NCBI GenBank assembly: GCA_000499405.2
Contig: HG738136.1
Span: forward strand, 2,644,646-2,708,645
Direction of reading: 5' to 3'
DNA from: Onchocerca volvulus
Lineage: Eukaryota; Nematoda; Chromadorea; Rhabditida; Onchocercidae
DNA length: 64,000 bases
This document shows positions 31,665 through 46,400 of this stretch, one piece after another. Within the stretch, counting starts at the first letter, position 1. Each line of letters begins with the position of its first letter. A model generated the notes under the pieces. That model saw nothing but the letters and a program-made list of their open reading frames with translations, was not told the origin of the DNA and did no database searches. Position numbers and translations under genes: made by a program.

Positions 31665-33414
31665 ATGCTTTCATGGCAAATACATTTTCGTTGCTTATTT
31701 TGGTGCGGATTGGTACATTTATCACTATCTTATTCAATTTATAATTTTATTATTCATGAATCGGATTCTGGAACTTTGCTTGAAGTATATTTATTTTATT
31801 AAGTTATTTGATAATTTTGTTGCTTCAGCAAATCCTTGCATATTAAATCTCAAAGATTTCAAAAAATTTTCGTCTTTCTTGATTAATTAGATGAATATTT
31901 CTCGTTCTTCGATATAAATACAAATTATTGCAATTCTACATTTTTGTATAACAAAAAAAGCAAATTGAATTTTATTCCTGTTTTCTTTAATGCTTTGAAA
32001 AGTCAAATATCTTCAATTGAATTTAGAATAATTCCAGTATTAAGAAAAAGTGATTAGGAAAAAATTTTCGTTACAAAAGCAATAATTCTAAATGAAAAGA
32101 ATTTAAATTCATTGAAATTATTGTAAAAAAAAAAAAAGTTTTTAGTTCATACGGCTCAGCGATGCACCAATTTATAGTGATATCATGAATACAACATCGC
32201 CAGTAACTGTAATTTTGCTTACCAATAAACTATCACAAAATTTTGATGAACTTAAATCTTTGATACCTGCTGAGGTATGCATGTTTTTGATAGATAAATT
32301 ACAAAAAATGTTGCATTTTTTTCAAGAATTTAAAATCTTTTAAAAATTTTTGAGTATTCAGAAATTTTATTAACTTTTAAATATGGAATGTAAAAAAATT
32401 TGATTCAAAAATTATTTGAAATTTAACCAAAATTACAAAAATGATAAGATAGTCTTCGTGATATATTTAATTATGACTTTGATATTAAAAAAAAGAAAAA
32501 AAGGAAACTTTAACATAGTTCGAAAATATGAAAATTCAACAGTAAAAAAGATGAAAAGGAAAATTATAGATAAATTATTTGAATGATCGAAGAGATGCAT
32601 ATAAAGTGAGAACACCCCAAGTTCATGTTCTCATACGTCCAACACATTCTACCGTACTACCTGGTTTCATCAAATTTATGTCACCACTCAGAAAAGTAAG
32701 CTATTTTTATTTATTTCAGCTTAAAAAGTTCTAGATCGTTCATAAATTGAAATAATTCTACTTAAATCGAAAATTCAAATCCTGGATTTTTTTTTTTGAA
32801 AATTTTAAAAACTAAATTTTAGATGAATTCAAGTGATATAGCAAAATTTGTTATGCTATCGATGGAAATTGAAAAAACTATTGTATCACCAAATATTCAT
32901 AAAGTACTTTGTTTCCCAGATCAACAAATGATACTTATGAATACTATATTAGGTTAGTGAAATTAAAAACCAGAATTTTTCCAGATGATAGGGAAAAGAA
33001 CAGTTTTTATCTCAAAGCATGATAAGATCAAAATATTATCGTTATGAAGTCGCAATTATCATAATTTCCAGAATTAGCAAAATTTAGACAAATGAAAGCT
33101 GCAATCTTTATCATAGTTTTATTCATTTATTTTTTTTAAATTTTTTACAATGCTATCAATAAATTTGTAGTAATAATATTAAATGAATAATGATAGTTAC
33201 CTATTCTTTTTTTTTTTTTTTTAAAGGTAATTATTTCGCGTTTACGATGTATGTGGTAAATTGGAATGAAACTGCAAGTGTGGGAAATTTAATTGATGAA
33301 ATAAGTGACAAACAAGGAAAAGATTTTGGTATGACACCGATGATTGCAAAAGAATTGCTGAATCCGATTCGTTGTAATTTATTATTTCATGGCGTAATTA
33401 ATGTTGATGAGTAA
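31665..33414 (+). CDS. Secreted or lumenal protein of unrecognised family
   Basis: Five exons, 31665-31784, 32146-32274, 32570-32695, 32823-32952 and 33227-33414, join in frame to 230 aa plus TAA. A TTTTCAG acceptor ends four bases before the ATG, which fixes the start and fits spliced-leader addition. Residues 1 to about 24 (MLSWQIHFRCLFWCGLVHLS then LSYS) are hydrophobic and signal-peptide-like. Three N-glycosylation sequons follow (NTTS, NSSD, NETA). No further transmembrane segment is obvious. The remainder (VTVILLTNKLSQNFDELKSL, TPQVHVLIRPTHSTVLPGFI, MTPMIAKELLNPIRCNLLF) matches no family I know. The third exon needs the acceptor ATTATAG at 32569; the alternatives break frame. Exon structure, leader and frame agreement across four introns argue for a real gene. 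Confidence 0.7.
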
Positions 33415-34437
33415 TTTTTTATTTTCGATTATAGTTGCGATTCCGATCCTATTCATTGAGCAAGCAAATATATATTTTCATAAAAGGATATAAAGCAACT
33501 AAAGCAGAAAAAAAGAGAAATTAAATTAAAATTGAGTTTAAATTTGGAAAGAATTTCTCTTCCTAAAATCAAATTCATCTTGAAGCAAACAAATCAGATA
33601 ATGATGAAATTTTTGCTATTACTTATTGTTTGCAATGACCATTGTAAGCTTTTTTTGATGATGAATATGAAATTCAATCTTTTTAAATAACACTCTAATA
33701 TTTGCAATTCTATGAAGCTAAACAATATTTTTTCAAAAAGTTGCAAAAAGAAACAAATTTTATTTTTTAAAAAAAAAAGCACAATGCATTTAAAATATCT
33801 CACACATGAAAATAAAAGAATAATTATATTAATAATAATAATAATAATAATATTAATATCACCAAAATTCTTTGCTAGAAAAGAAAAAAAAATCTATTAC
33901 AAACACTGAAGGTACGAAAAATTATTGAATTTGAATTCAATTAATGAATTTCAAGTTAAAATTGAAACTATGAATTCAAAATTTTTTGGCATTATAAATT
34001 GTTATCGAATTGTTATTTATTGTTTCAATAAATTTATGAAAATCAAATATATTTTCCTTTCATTGATTATGATAAAATATTCCAGTTAAAAAAAAAAAAA
34101 GAAAAAAATTTAAATGAAAATATGGAAGACTAGATGAAAATATGTGCGTACATTATATTCTTTTGTACTTATTAGGACAATTTCTACTTTTCTCCTAAAA
34201 AAATTCACCTTCTAAGCTAATAATTTCAATGCCAATGTAATATCAAATAAAGCATATAATTTCGAATGAATAATGAAAAATTTTACAAAAAATTTTTTTA
34301 AATATTGAATTATCAATTCAAAAATTTTATTAAAAGAAAATGAGGAAATTAATTAGTTTCTGATTACATTGGCAAGCAAAACAATTGAAAGAAAATTTAC
34401 GATAGTTTATTATTTACACACACAAATTTTCAGAATC
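33415..34437. other. Convergent intergenic spacer; 3' regions of two genes
   Basis: Lies between the plus-strand secreted gene and the minus-strand ARID3 gene, which end toward each other. AT-rich, with an ATA trinucleotide run near 33828-33850. No gene seen. Confidence 0.5.
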
Positions 34438-34443
34438 TTTTAT
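34438..34443 (-). terminator. Polyadenylation signal of the ARID3 gene
   Basis: AATAAA on the minus strand (TTTATT on plus) lies about 20 bases after the TAG stop at 34461-34463. It is the first canonical hexamer downstream; another lies near 34406. Confidence 0.5.
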
Positions 34444-34460
34444 TATTAAAAAACCATTAA

Positions 34461-37400
34461 CTATAAGGGATTCTTGAGCGTTGTAGCCAAATTTAACCCC
34501 GTTACCATTGCTGCTGCATCGCTAACATTCTGGAAAGGATTCTGCGACATATTTGTAGCACCGGTACCACCACCTAATGCAAATAGTACACCCTGATACA
34601 TGGTACCATTAATTTCCATCGATACAACCAAAGAATTCTCTGAAACTAAATTTTAGATTAACAGACAGATTATATGTTAGAATAATGGCGAGCAATATTT
34701 CAGTAATTTCATTAACAAATTTTCTAATAATTTAAAAAAGAAAAAAAGCAATTACTTAATCTTGAAAAAAATCATTTAATTACTAGAGAATTAATTAATT
34801 AATAGTAAATAATCGTAAAATTAATCGCTAATTTTAAGTTTTTAGAGAAATAATAGTAATAATGATAAAATTGGATCATAATGGAAAAGAATAATAATAA
34901 TTTTGATATGAATGATTGAAATACGATAAGAATTAATAATATCGATAAGAATGAAAATATGAAATAAAGAAAATTACAATAATAATAAAAAATAATGCCT
35001 GTGTTAAAAATTCTAAATTTATAGCGAAGGTAAACAATGCAATATTGTTCAAAAGAATTAAGAATGTTTTTAAAATTGCTATGAAGTATTGCACATTTAT
35101 TAATTAGCCAACTTTTTCGGAAAATTTATTGAATTTTTAAAAGAAATCAATCTACCTCCTCGACTAGTAATTTTGAGATGTGCCGATGGAATACTGCCAA
35201 ACAAGCGTTCCGTAGCCAAATTGGCCAATAAATTACTGCTAAGACCATTTTCATCGTTTAATGCTGCCGCAGCAGCAGCGGCAACAACCGCATTTGTAGT
35301 ATCAGCGGTGGTATCAGTAACGGACAGATAATTTCGGGCTCGTTTTGCAGGTGCGGCACCATCAGAATCCGCGGATGATGTTGATTCACGTCCCGACATA
35401 TGCGAATGATGACCACCACCACTATTGCTACTATTATTGCTATTATTACTGTTTAGATTGTTATTTTTGCTACGTGTATGAGCTGAATGTCGCGTTACCG
35501 CTTCTACCGCAGCTCTGAAAGTTTTCTTAATTAATGAAAATTTTTTTTTCCACTAATTAATGAAAATTTTCTCTTCCCACTGCTACTTGCAATAAAATCA
35601 ATACTAACAGGAGAAGATATTTCAGAAAATAATTAAGCGAAATGAAAAAAAAAAAAATAAAAAATCAGATAATGCTGAATAAATGAATAGTTTGAAGTTT
35701 AACAAAATTTTAAATTTTCTAACTAAAATTTCAGTAATAATTTACCTTTGAGCTCGTTCGAATTGCCTCTGTTGTGCTTCCAGAACAGCCAATTGTTCAA
35801 CATGATAAGCAGCAACTAGAGCTGCTTGTTGTGAAGCTGTACCTAAGCCAGCATCATCATCTAAGCCTAAAAATTATTGAAAGAATTGCGAAAAATACCA
35901 AAATTAAAACTATTCCTATATTTGTTAATTTATCTTTTGTAACAATTCATATTAATCTTCATTCAAAAATTTTTTTTTTAAATATCGTAAAGTATTATTT
36001 CTCTGTCGTAAAATTTCATGCAAATATCCTTGTTTAATTACCGTTTCGAAGACTTAAAGTACCATTGAGGTGTTTGTTCAGTAATGCCGTAGAGTTATGA
36101 TGTGCTGCAGCAGCGGCAGCAGTCGCAGCAACCGAATATCCAACTTGCGGATAATTCGCAGATCCGGTTGATGCATTGCGTCGTCCTTCACGTCTATTTC
36201 CATCAATTGCTTGTTGTAAATCGGATGCCGTACTGAGACCTTCTTTTTCACATTCGTAATCATACAGATATTTTTGATACCTAAAATTAGATAGATTATG
36301 AAAATTCCTACTTATAAAATGAGACAAATTTAAGACTTCAAAACAAAATTCACAAATTCATTCATTTTAAAAAATTTTGTAGAATTAAAATACTTGGAGA
36401 AGAAATTTTATAATTTAATTTTTAAACTTTTTTTAAATTATTGAATATAGCAATAGCATAGAATTTAAATTGCTTAAAAATCTTATCATAATTAACTGTT
36501 TTATTTTTTTCAAATAAAAGAAATGTTCATTTCTATTCCTCTTAAAATATTTTATAATCAATCATTTCAGTGAACAAATTTTTGCCAAAAGATGATTGAT
36601 ACAAGAAGTCTAATGCAATATCTATTTATTATTTGGTGTGGATGGCCGATCGAAATTGTCGTAATAAAACAGCTGGTTTCATCATTTACGAAAAGTCGAA
36701 CATACGCTTAAAATGAAGGAAGCGCAAAGAAAAATTTTGTGAAAATTCTCGGAAATTCTCAAATAAAAACTTTTTTTTTTAAAAAAAAAAATTTTGTTTC
36801 CCTCATTTACTTTGTACCGACCGTATGTTGCCAATCAATGTTCGTAGATTTAAAAAAAAAAAGAAAGAAAAAATTTGTTATTTTTATTTTTTTTCATTCC
36901 TTATTTTTCCCTCCCACACACTTCCCTCTTCTTTTTTTTCATTTCATTAGTATCATTTAAAAAAATTAAAAACTTTTTTCTTTTTTCTTTTTCTTTTTTT
37001 AAAAAAAGGATAAAATAGTTTAATATTGAAGAGAAAAATAAAGAATAAAAAAAAAAGCACAAAGTTTATCGATGTAGCGCAGCTAGCAATTAACAGCAAA
37101 ATAGTTAATGAAATATTCATCAAAAAGCGAAAAATTTTCCACAATTTTTTGACAAAAAAAAAAAGTGAAAAGTGAAAAGTGAAATTTGATCTAATGATCG
37201 CTTTGAGAGAAAAAAAAAATTTTTTTTTCCACAGTAAAACAAAAACTTCATTCCATCATAATAAAATGTGTTTTTGTTAGTGAATCGTTTAGCTTAAATA
37301 TCAGCTCAAATAACGATATTACAACAATAACTTATTTGAAATAACAAATCTTCTTCAACATTAAAATATGCCACAATTAGAATAAAATTAATTATTCATT

Positions 37401-40400
37401 ATTATTATTTGAATTTAACTTAATTACTTATAAAATAGACAACTGTAAGAATTCAATCAATTGAAATCTAAAATGGAATAAAAATTTTTGAATCAAATGA
37501 TATCAACAGATTTTAGATATGGATCAACAATTTTCTACCATATATCATCTATCCTATCTGAATTAAGTTTACTGTATTTATTGTTCGAATAAATCAGAAG
37601 AATGAGAATTTTTTATTTCAAGAATAATTATCGAACAGATAAAATATGAAATTTAAAGCACTAAATATTTTAGTAATCCTATAGTCATTTTTAATAAATA
37701 AAATCGAATTGTTCTATGAAAATAAAACTAATCAGAACTTTGCAAAAATATCATAATCTGATAAGTTAATACAATATTTTTGAAATTGTTTTTTCCCTCC
37801 ATTTTACAATTTTATCAATCTAAATATTTTTATCTTTTATAAAATTCACCAAGTACACACACATACATATATACAACATATTGTTTCAATTATCAATTTT
37901 ATATTGTCGTCTATGTTTTGCGGAATAGATTTTAGAGAGAGAAAAAAGCGAAAAATATTTTCCAAATTAGTGGAAATCACATAAGTCTTGTAACATCTGG
38001 CGTTCGTTTTTCTCGAATTTTTGTTTTTTTGATTCAATTGTGATAAATAAATCCATTAGATTTTCGTATAAATGATTTTACTTTGCTAATTTTAAAATTT
38101 AATCTAATTTCACAATTTATTTTTAATGAGAACTTTTGCACACTTAAACTTAAATTCAAAATTTGAATTCTAGTTTTTCAAAAAAAAAATTTTGAATTCT
38201 AGCATACATATACTTATTGTTGTATCTCTCTAGAATCTTGATCCTTAAACGCACAATTTAAGCTTGAAATCAAATAAAATGCAATGAAATATTCAAAAAT
38301 TTCGCTTAGGTAATTCACTCGTCAAAAATGATCGTAGTTTGAAGAGAATTACGGTATCATATATCTTCTAAAAATTTGAAATGAGCCAAGAGAAAAGAAA
38401 TAAAAAGTATCGCAGAAAAAGCCTAGCTAGTAGTATGGTAGATTAAGTAAAATGATTTGTTGGCCAGGCATCATGAATATTTGCCCAGTTTTATGGCTAT
38501 ATCCGATATATTACTCGTCGTAATTGAAAACTTTGCAGCATTAATAATCTTTCTAATTATTACAGAATTATTGCTACTAAATTTATCCCTAATAAAATCA
38601 TTTAATAATTCAAATACTTATCAAAATTCATATTTTTCTATATCAAACTTCAATATATTTACTTTGTTTAAATTGATTCTTTCGTATAAATTGAATCAAA
38701 ATTCAACTTATATTATCCCTAATGTCATACATTTCGCTTTTTCGATTTTTTTCTAATCCATTTCGTATTCCCATATGCTTTCTTTTCGTACTGTTAATTT
38801 GTAGAAATTTAATATTTGAAATATCATATATCAATCGATTTGTTTATGTCACAATTATATGTCTCAATTTCTCCTGTTTTGCAAAGCTAAGTTTGATCGA
38901 ATTCACTCATTCATTATCTTCATCTTTCTCCGCATAATACAATAATATCAATCAAATTCATAAATCAACGATTCGTAAATCTGCTCTTTCCATTTCTTGT
39001 CAATTTAGTTCCTTCCTCTTTCTTCACTTTCTTCAATCAAAACTCTCAACTTTTCCTATTCTTCCCGCTCTTTTATCATCCCAATTCATTATGATGAAGT
39101 CAGCTTTAAAACAGGATTTTAATTAATTATCCGAAAATTTCTGGCCACTAATTGACATATCTATCATTTCGAACGAAATCATAAAAATTAGAATCGATGA
39201 ACAGTTAAAGCTGAAAGAGATGGAAAAAAAAAAAAAAGACCACAACTGTTTGATTTATTAAAATAACAAAATTTCGTTAGAAAAATAATACGGTCAGTTT
39301 TAAAATTTTAATTTCTTTTTTGATCATAAACAAGTCAGTCGTTTAGTTGATTTATTTACCAACTGAAAATCTTGATCGATGGTAATATTCCAACAATAAC
39401 ACACAATACTAATCACAAATTGTTCCGCTTAATTAATATTGTGAAAAAAAGAAAATATTAAAAAAGATAATAAATAATAAGAAAAGATAAATTGTTCACT
39501 GATCAGATCTTCAAATATCAAATTTTTCTTAAATGCACCAGTTTAAAAGTAATGAAAATATGAAATTCGAAAAAAAAAAGATAAAAAGATAAATGTCATT
39601 TTAGTGGTTGGGACTTTCTAAGATATTATTTCACTTAATTTTATGCTAATTATTGATCATTTTTTTAATTTACAAATATAGAACTTACTGTGTTCTTAGC
39701 GTAAATGCAGCAGATGTAATTGATGATGGTAAATTTAATCCTCTCGTTATTTCACGCCATAATTTTTTGTTGATAATTTCAACTAAACCACCATGTTGTA
39801 CAACCAATCGATAAAGTTCATATAAATCTAAGACCTGTTTAGCCATAATCGGTATCCGTGTAACCGGTTTTCCTGAAAATTTTCCATTTCTCTTTCGTTT
39901 TATGATAGTGAAGGAAATGTTTTAAGGCAAATTAAATTTACTTTTAATTATTAAATTTTTGTATTTAATTTTATATTTATCTGCGTAAATCTCAATTTTC
40001 TTTTAGTAATTTTGTTATCGAATATGTAAGAATCATTCAATTCATTCGATTCATAACGTTTCATGTTTCTGCAACACCAAATAATATGTGAAAAAAAAAA
40101 ATGAAATTTGAAAAATTTCAAAAATTCTTTTTTGTTGTCAAAATTCTTGAAAAATTTATGGTTTTCAATAATTTAAAATAAATATTGGGTTGTTCTACGA
40201 CCTAAAATACAACATAGTGCCAAAATCAATCAATCACAATAGCTGATCATATATTTTTCCAGTTACGATAAATTATCATTGTCTGGGCGTGTTTACGCTT
40301 GATTGATTTATATGATCAGGACAAATTTGATCTTTTCAGTCAGATTTCATAAAATTTTCAAAATATTTAATTGTAAATTACATAAGTTATAAATTTAGCA

Positions 40401-43400
40401 CCGAAATATATTATTTTATCAATATAACGTTTCAAGTTTACTTAATAGTTATGACATGATAATCATTTGCTGTAATTGAGGTGGTATATTATCATTTCAT
40501 TTCAGTTTAATGATTGCAATAGAAGACCCAGAAATTTTTATATATTTATTTTTATATATTACGGAATTTTATGCCAGATTAAAATCATAGTAACTTTCTT
40601 TTATTATTCCCCATATTCGTTTCCATATGTTACATAAATATAATTTTATTTCATATTTCAGTATCCAGAAAAAATTGATTCATTTTTTTAATTTTATCAG
40701 TGGCTTTTTATCTCTAATTTGAACCATTTTAAAAGAAAGTTTTATATTTTATTTGGTATATAATTTAAAAATTATGCTTCGCTCTATCACCTTTATTTCC
40801 GCCCTTATCCGTTTTTCTTTCTCTCTCTCTGTTTCTCTTTCTCCTACATATAGTGATAATAATGATAATGATTATAATTATCACAACCATTACTATTACC
40901 ATAATTGATCATTATTAGGATCAAGGGAATGACTGTTTTGATAACAACAAAAAGATGGAACTGGTACTGATAACTGATACTGATATGATGAATGAATTAA
41001 AAAATTAGAGCTAATCATACTTTCATATTTTTCTTCCTAAATTTTATCTTTCGTTAACTTTCTGCTTTTTCTGATAATGCTGATAATAAGAATAAGAATA
41101 TGGTTACAGTAGATGACTTATAACAAATAATCATCAAAAATTTAAAAAATAACAAATCAAACTTGGCAGAGACAGTAGCTGACAGAGAGTGAGAGAAGTT
41201 GGTGGACAAAGAAGCAGAGTGGATTTGAAAAAAAAAAAGAAAAATTAAAATGAAAACAAAATTTGAAGGAAATTATGATCTTCATCTTTTCATATCTCAA
41301 ATTACTCTTAGATGTTATCAGCGATAATTTCGACTTAACCTTTCATCACAGGAACAATCTTGATGTGCTATTTCATTTCTCGCACTCTTAGATGTCGAGA
41401 AAAATAGCTTCTTCAACTATTTGCTTTCAATGAACCACCGTAACTTACATACGCAAATGAATTTTGCAGAAGAGAAATTGAAAATCAAACAAGTTGAATA
41501 ACTAATCCGCCTGTTGATTTGTTCCACATGCTATGGTATGAAATGTTCCGTCAGAAAATTCGTTTATCATCTTATCAATTTTTTCCTACACTAATCATGC
41601 TAATAATATAGCACATTTTTTAATTTATCAGCAAATTTAAGTAATGCAAGATTGAATACAAAAATATGATTGAAATCTGAAGAATTTAATGGTCGAAACA
41701 GTTTAATTGATACTTTGGAAATATTTTTTTTTATTTTATTACGATTTTTGTTTTCTTTTCCAAAATTTCTTGCTAATTTGATATGCAAGAAATAATCGTT
41801 AGTCAGTAAAAAAGATTTTCTAAAGAGTCCTTGAATAAATTCATAAAGTGGGATCAATTTTTGTCTAGGAATATTTTAATTCACCTTATTTCAATGCATA
41901 TATCTATTTCTCTAACTAAAGTGTCAGGAGTGAAATTTGGATAAAATAAGAGTCAAAAGCCACGAATTAAGATCGAAGAGGCGGAATTGATCCAAAATTT
42001 TAAGTCCTCATTTATCTATACATTTTGTAGAAATTATCCACACAAAAAATCATCAATTATTCATCATTTATCAATGCTTACGAAGATTAAAAAGATGCAT
42101 CGTGAAAATCTCATCGAATTCATTCAACCGTAAATGTTCCTTTACAATTTTTCGATTTAAATATTTTATGTCAAATCGAAAATCTTTGATTTTATAATAA
42201 TAATAATAATAATATCTCAAACAAGGCTTGTATTTTATGTATGTCTGATAAATTTGCATTTATTTAAGAAGATTAATGAAAGAATGAAAATTAGAAATTT
42301 CAAAACAAAATTCGCATGGAAATTTTTTGTTTAAATTTTATAATTTCAGCAGAATTACAAAATCCTGACTGAAAAAAATAAGAAAATAGAAAACTACTAA
42401 TATGACACGATGATTTATTCAAATTTCTACCGTCATATAAACATTTTTAATATGCGTAAATTCATTTGCAAATTTCAAAGTTTTATTTTATTTGAAAATA
42501 AAGCTTACCAATACGATGCATAAAGCCAAGCCAATCGTCGAGCCATTCTTTCCTTTTTACATCATCCGACAATTCATATAACTGAAAAGTAATTTCACCA
42601 ATAAAATAGTTACTTATTATAAAGCACAAAAGTCAATGTAAAATTAAACTAAAATTTTTTATACTAAAAGCTAATTCTGAAAATATGCAAAAATTTGAAG
42701 AAATTTTAGGATATTCAAATCGCTCTTGCTTGGTTCAGTAATTCTGATAAATATATTTTTTGACAAAACTTATATATCAATGATCTATCACGATGACAAT
42801 TGATCCAATGGTTTATCACGATGACGATTGATCTGTTTATGCATTTACTGCTTTTTTATTGAAAATTTGGTTTCAAATAACTCATTTCACTTTGATTGGA
42901 TAGAACTTTATTAAATAGAATTTTTAAATAGAATTCAACTAGAACTATTACGAAGAATTTTCAAATTATGATCATCTTAAGATGGATTTACAAAATCTTT
43001 GCCAAAATTTTACATATTCAAAATTTAAAATCTTGAATAAAACTTACAAAGTGTGCATGTTTACATTTATCAAAACTGCAGTAAATAACTGGAAGGAATT
43101 AATTTGTAAGAGTATAACTGTAAACTTACACTGTATTAACTAGAATTTTAGCAATTAGTTAATTAAGATTGCCATGCCAATTATTCTATTCCGCTTCATG
43201 AAACCGGATTTTTTTTCTCTCAACATACTTTTTTTTATTCATAATAGTTTAGTAATGTTTGTTTTCTTTTTTTTTGAGACGACACTAAATTTGTTGATAA
43301 AGCAGAAACTAAGCAATAAATTCAAAGATGCTATATGCAAGAAAAAAAAATTGCTAAAATTCTAGAAATGAATTAAAAAAATTAAAGAAAAATAGAAATG

Positions 43401-46400
43401 TAATAAAAAATCTAAAGTTATTTAAACCATAAGTCAATCATTGACTATATGTTTCAAAACTTGATTTGCTAATGGAAATTCAATCATAACTAACAAAAAC
43501 TCATCCATCCTAAAGTTTTCAAAGTACTGCCTGTTAGTTTAATTATTATCGTCACGAAAAAAAAAGAACTTAGTTTAAAATTTATTACTTTGAAGAAGGA
43601 AAAAAATATTTTTAATAACTTCAAGTTATTTGATCGTATCTTTTTTTGAAGGTAATTTGAACACTTATTTAAAATTGTTGTCCATATTTCTTGGACTTTT
43701 ACTTTAAAATGTGTAATTATTGAAAACATATTTGAATAAACTCATATAATTTGCAAAATCTAAATTTTAATATAATAGCTCATTTTTGACAAAATAAATT
43801 TAACGTTTCGAGTCACAATCATAGCTTAGCAAAATTATTTGTTTTTAATGGTACTTGGAAAAGAGTTTTTTCTTTTTTTTTTTTCAGAAATACATTTTTA
43901 CTTTTTTCCTGGATTGTTAGGAAAAAATCAGAAATCGATGATGCAATTATCTAAATACGATTCATTATTTACTTGACTTTAAAAATAATAAAATTTTGAA
44001 ATAATAAACTCACTTCAATTTGCTTACTTATGATCGAAAAACTAGACATGCATTTATTTCGCAAAATTCCAAGCTATTTCCCTAAATTGAAGTCAAAATT
44101 TTTCCTATATAGCGTCGATTGAAAATAAAATAAAGATTTTTTAAAAATGAAAAATGTATATGGACTGAAAATTTTAAAATCTAAAAATTTCATCATTCCA
44201 AAAAAAAAAAAAAAAAAGAAAATATGTAAAGATACATATATTGGAAAAGCTCATGGGATAATTTGTTTTAAAATGAGACAAAAATTTAGACAAAAAATTG
44301 TTGCATCAATTTTCGTATAGCTTGAATTGAAATGAAAATTTTTGATATCAATCAAAAAAATATTTTTCAATCTTTTTGTTTTCAAATTCTTTCAATTCAT
44401 TGGCATTAAAATATTGGCATATATTTTTGAATTTCATCCATTAGTCGCCATATGCATTTATTTATTTATCCAATCGTTTCTTATCTCATTTTCATATCTA
44501 CATCAATTCACAGGGGGATCAAATAGCAATATTAGGCCATAACTGAAACTTCTGAACTTCAATCCAGAACTTCCTTGGGCTCATTCATATGCAATTAATC
44601 TAAAACTATTTATAACTTCCTTTCAACCTAATCTTTCATTTTCTAACCTTTCCATCAATTCCCTTTAGTTTTATTGTTTCTAAAACATCGTTTGGATAAT
44701 GATAATTTGCCTATAATAAATTTTCGGAAATGGAATACTAATTTAAAACTTGTCTTTTCTAATATCTTTATCATGTCAATCCGTTTCTTTTATCCTATAC
44801 CATTTTAACTGAATATAGCTACCATATAACATTAGAAATTACAGTATGTAGTTCAATATCCCTAATTTTATAAAAATGGAAAATGATAGGATAAATCTGC
44901 TTTTGGATAAATTATTTCTCAGATGATAAATACAAAGATAGGATTTATCTGTGTCCGAAAAGAAATGAAGTTTTACAATACAAATTAGCATATATTCTTC
45001 CGAATGTAAAATTTAAAAAAAAAAAAGAAATCAAAAAATCATTTTAATATTATAAAATGATAAAAATAAGTTCTTTCTTTATTATTCCAATCAGCTCACT
45101 TAGAAAGTATGCCTGAACATTTATAAAATGAATTTCATGAAAAATTTTCAAATGTTTAAAATAAATAAGTTTTAAAATATTTTGAAATTTTATAAATTTT
45201 TGCTGAAATCAAATATAAGGGAAGTTATTTAAAGACAATAAGGAAGCAAAAGCAATGTTTCATAATTATTCTTTCTCTAAAACGTATTAATCCATGATTT
45301 ATATCATGCAATTAAAATAAATTAATTTCGCTGATGAAATCATCTTTGTAACATCTGGTTTTAATGAGTATAGCAATATAATAAGCTGTATGGAAAATTT
45401 CGTATAATTTTGGAAATTTATTTCGAATTCCGAAATTTTTTAAAAATAATACCAGTAATATATTAATGAGCATAACATAATAAAATACTTTAATTAATTT
45501 AAAAGTTAAATTTAAAAGTTTATTGAAAAAAATAAAAAGAATAGAATAAATGCACTTTAGACTTAAAAACAAAAACAAAACATTCCTAAAAGTTGTTTTT
45601 CGGAACATTTGCTATATAAGGAAAAAAACTATTGGTTAAAAATTAAAAAGCTCACCAAGTTTTAAAAAATTTGCTACTAAGGGTGGCAAATTTTTCATCG
45701 AATATTATTTGAATTTAAATTAGGAAATTGTTTAGAATGATAGGACGAGATGATGACATGTAGTACAAGAATAGGAATGAACGGTAAGAAGACAGCATGT
45801 CAATCAACTTTATGTAATCCATCTTCTTTTTTTTTTTTTGGAAGAAACAAAATAAAGTAATTATGAATTAATTTTAATAGCAATGCCATCTGCATTATTC
45901 GAATATTGCTGGAATAAATGGAATGAATGGACTTGTCGATAAAATTGATCCATTTGTTATTAATTTAAAATTGGATTGAAATGATTCAATTTAGGATATT
46001 AATTTAATTAAATTTTTGATTACTTTCTAAGAAATATGATCAGACAACAAGGCATCATGAATGGTCACGTGTTTTGGGGCAGAGAACACGTACGGCCACG
46101 CCCACTGCATTCCTTTCATTCTGCTAGTTGGTACTGTATCGTTTAATTCAAATTTAAAAAAAAAAAAACAAAAAATTTTATTTTTCCGAGAAATCGTGCA
46201 AATTGAGGATGATTTTAAGCAAAAAAAAGTTTAATTTTGAAAAAGGAAAATGAAGAAGAAAATAAGTTACTTTATTGAATGTTATGTTTTTAGTGACAGC
46301 TTGGATCATGACTAAAATTATTTTCAGATTGACAAGAATAATTCCTCTCATTTGTTAACCTTTGACCTTACCATAGAATCATACTACTTCCAAAAAAATA

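Noticed and set aside
38457..38937. Two hydrophobic plus-strand frames in an ARID3 intron
   Set aside because: Low-complexity Ile/Phe/Leu composition from AT-rich DNA, and antisense to the host gene. No signals of a real gene.
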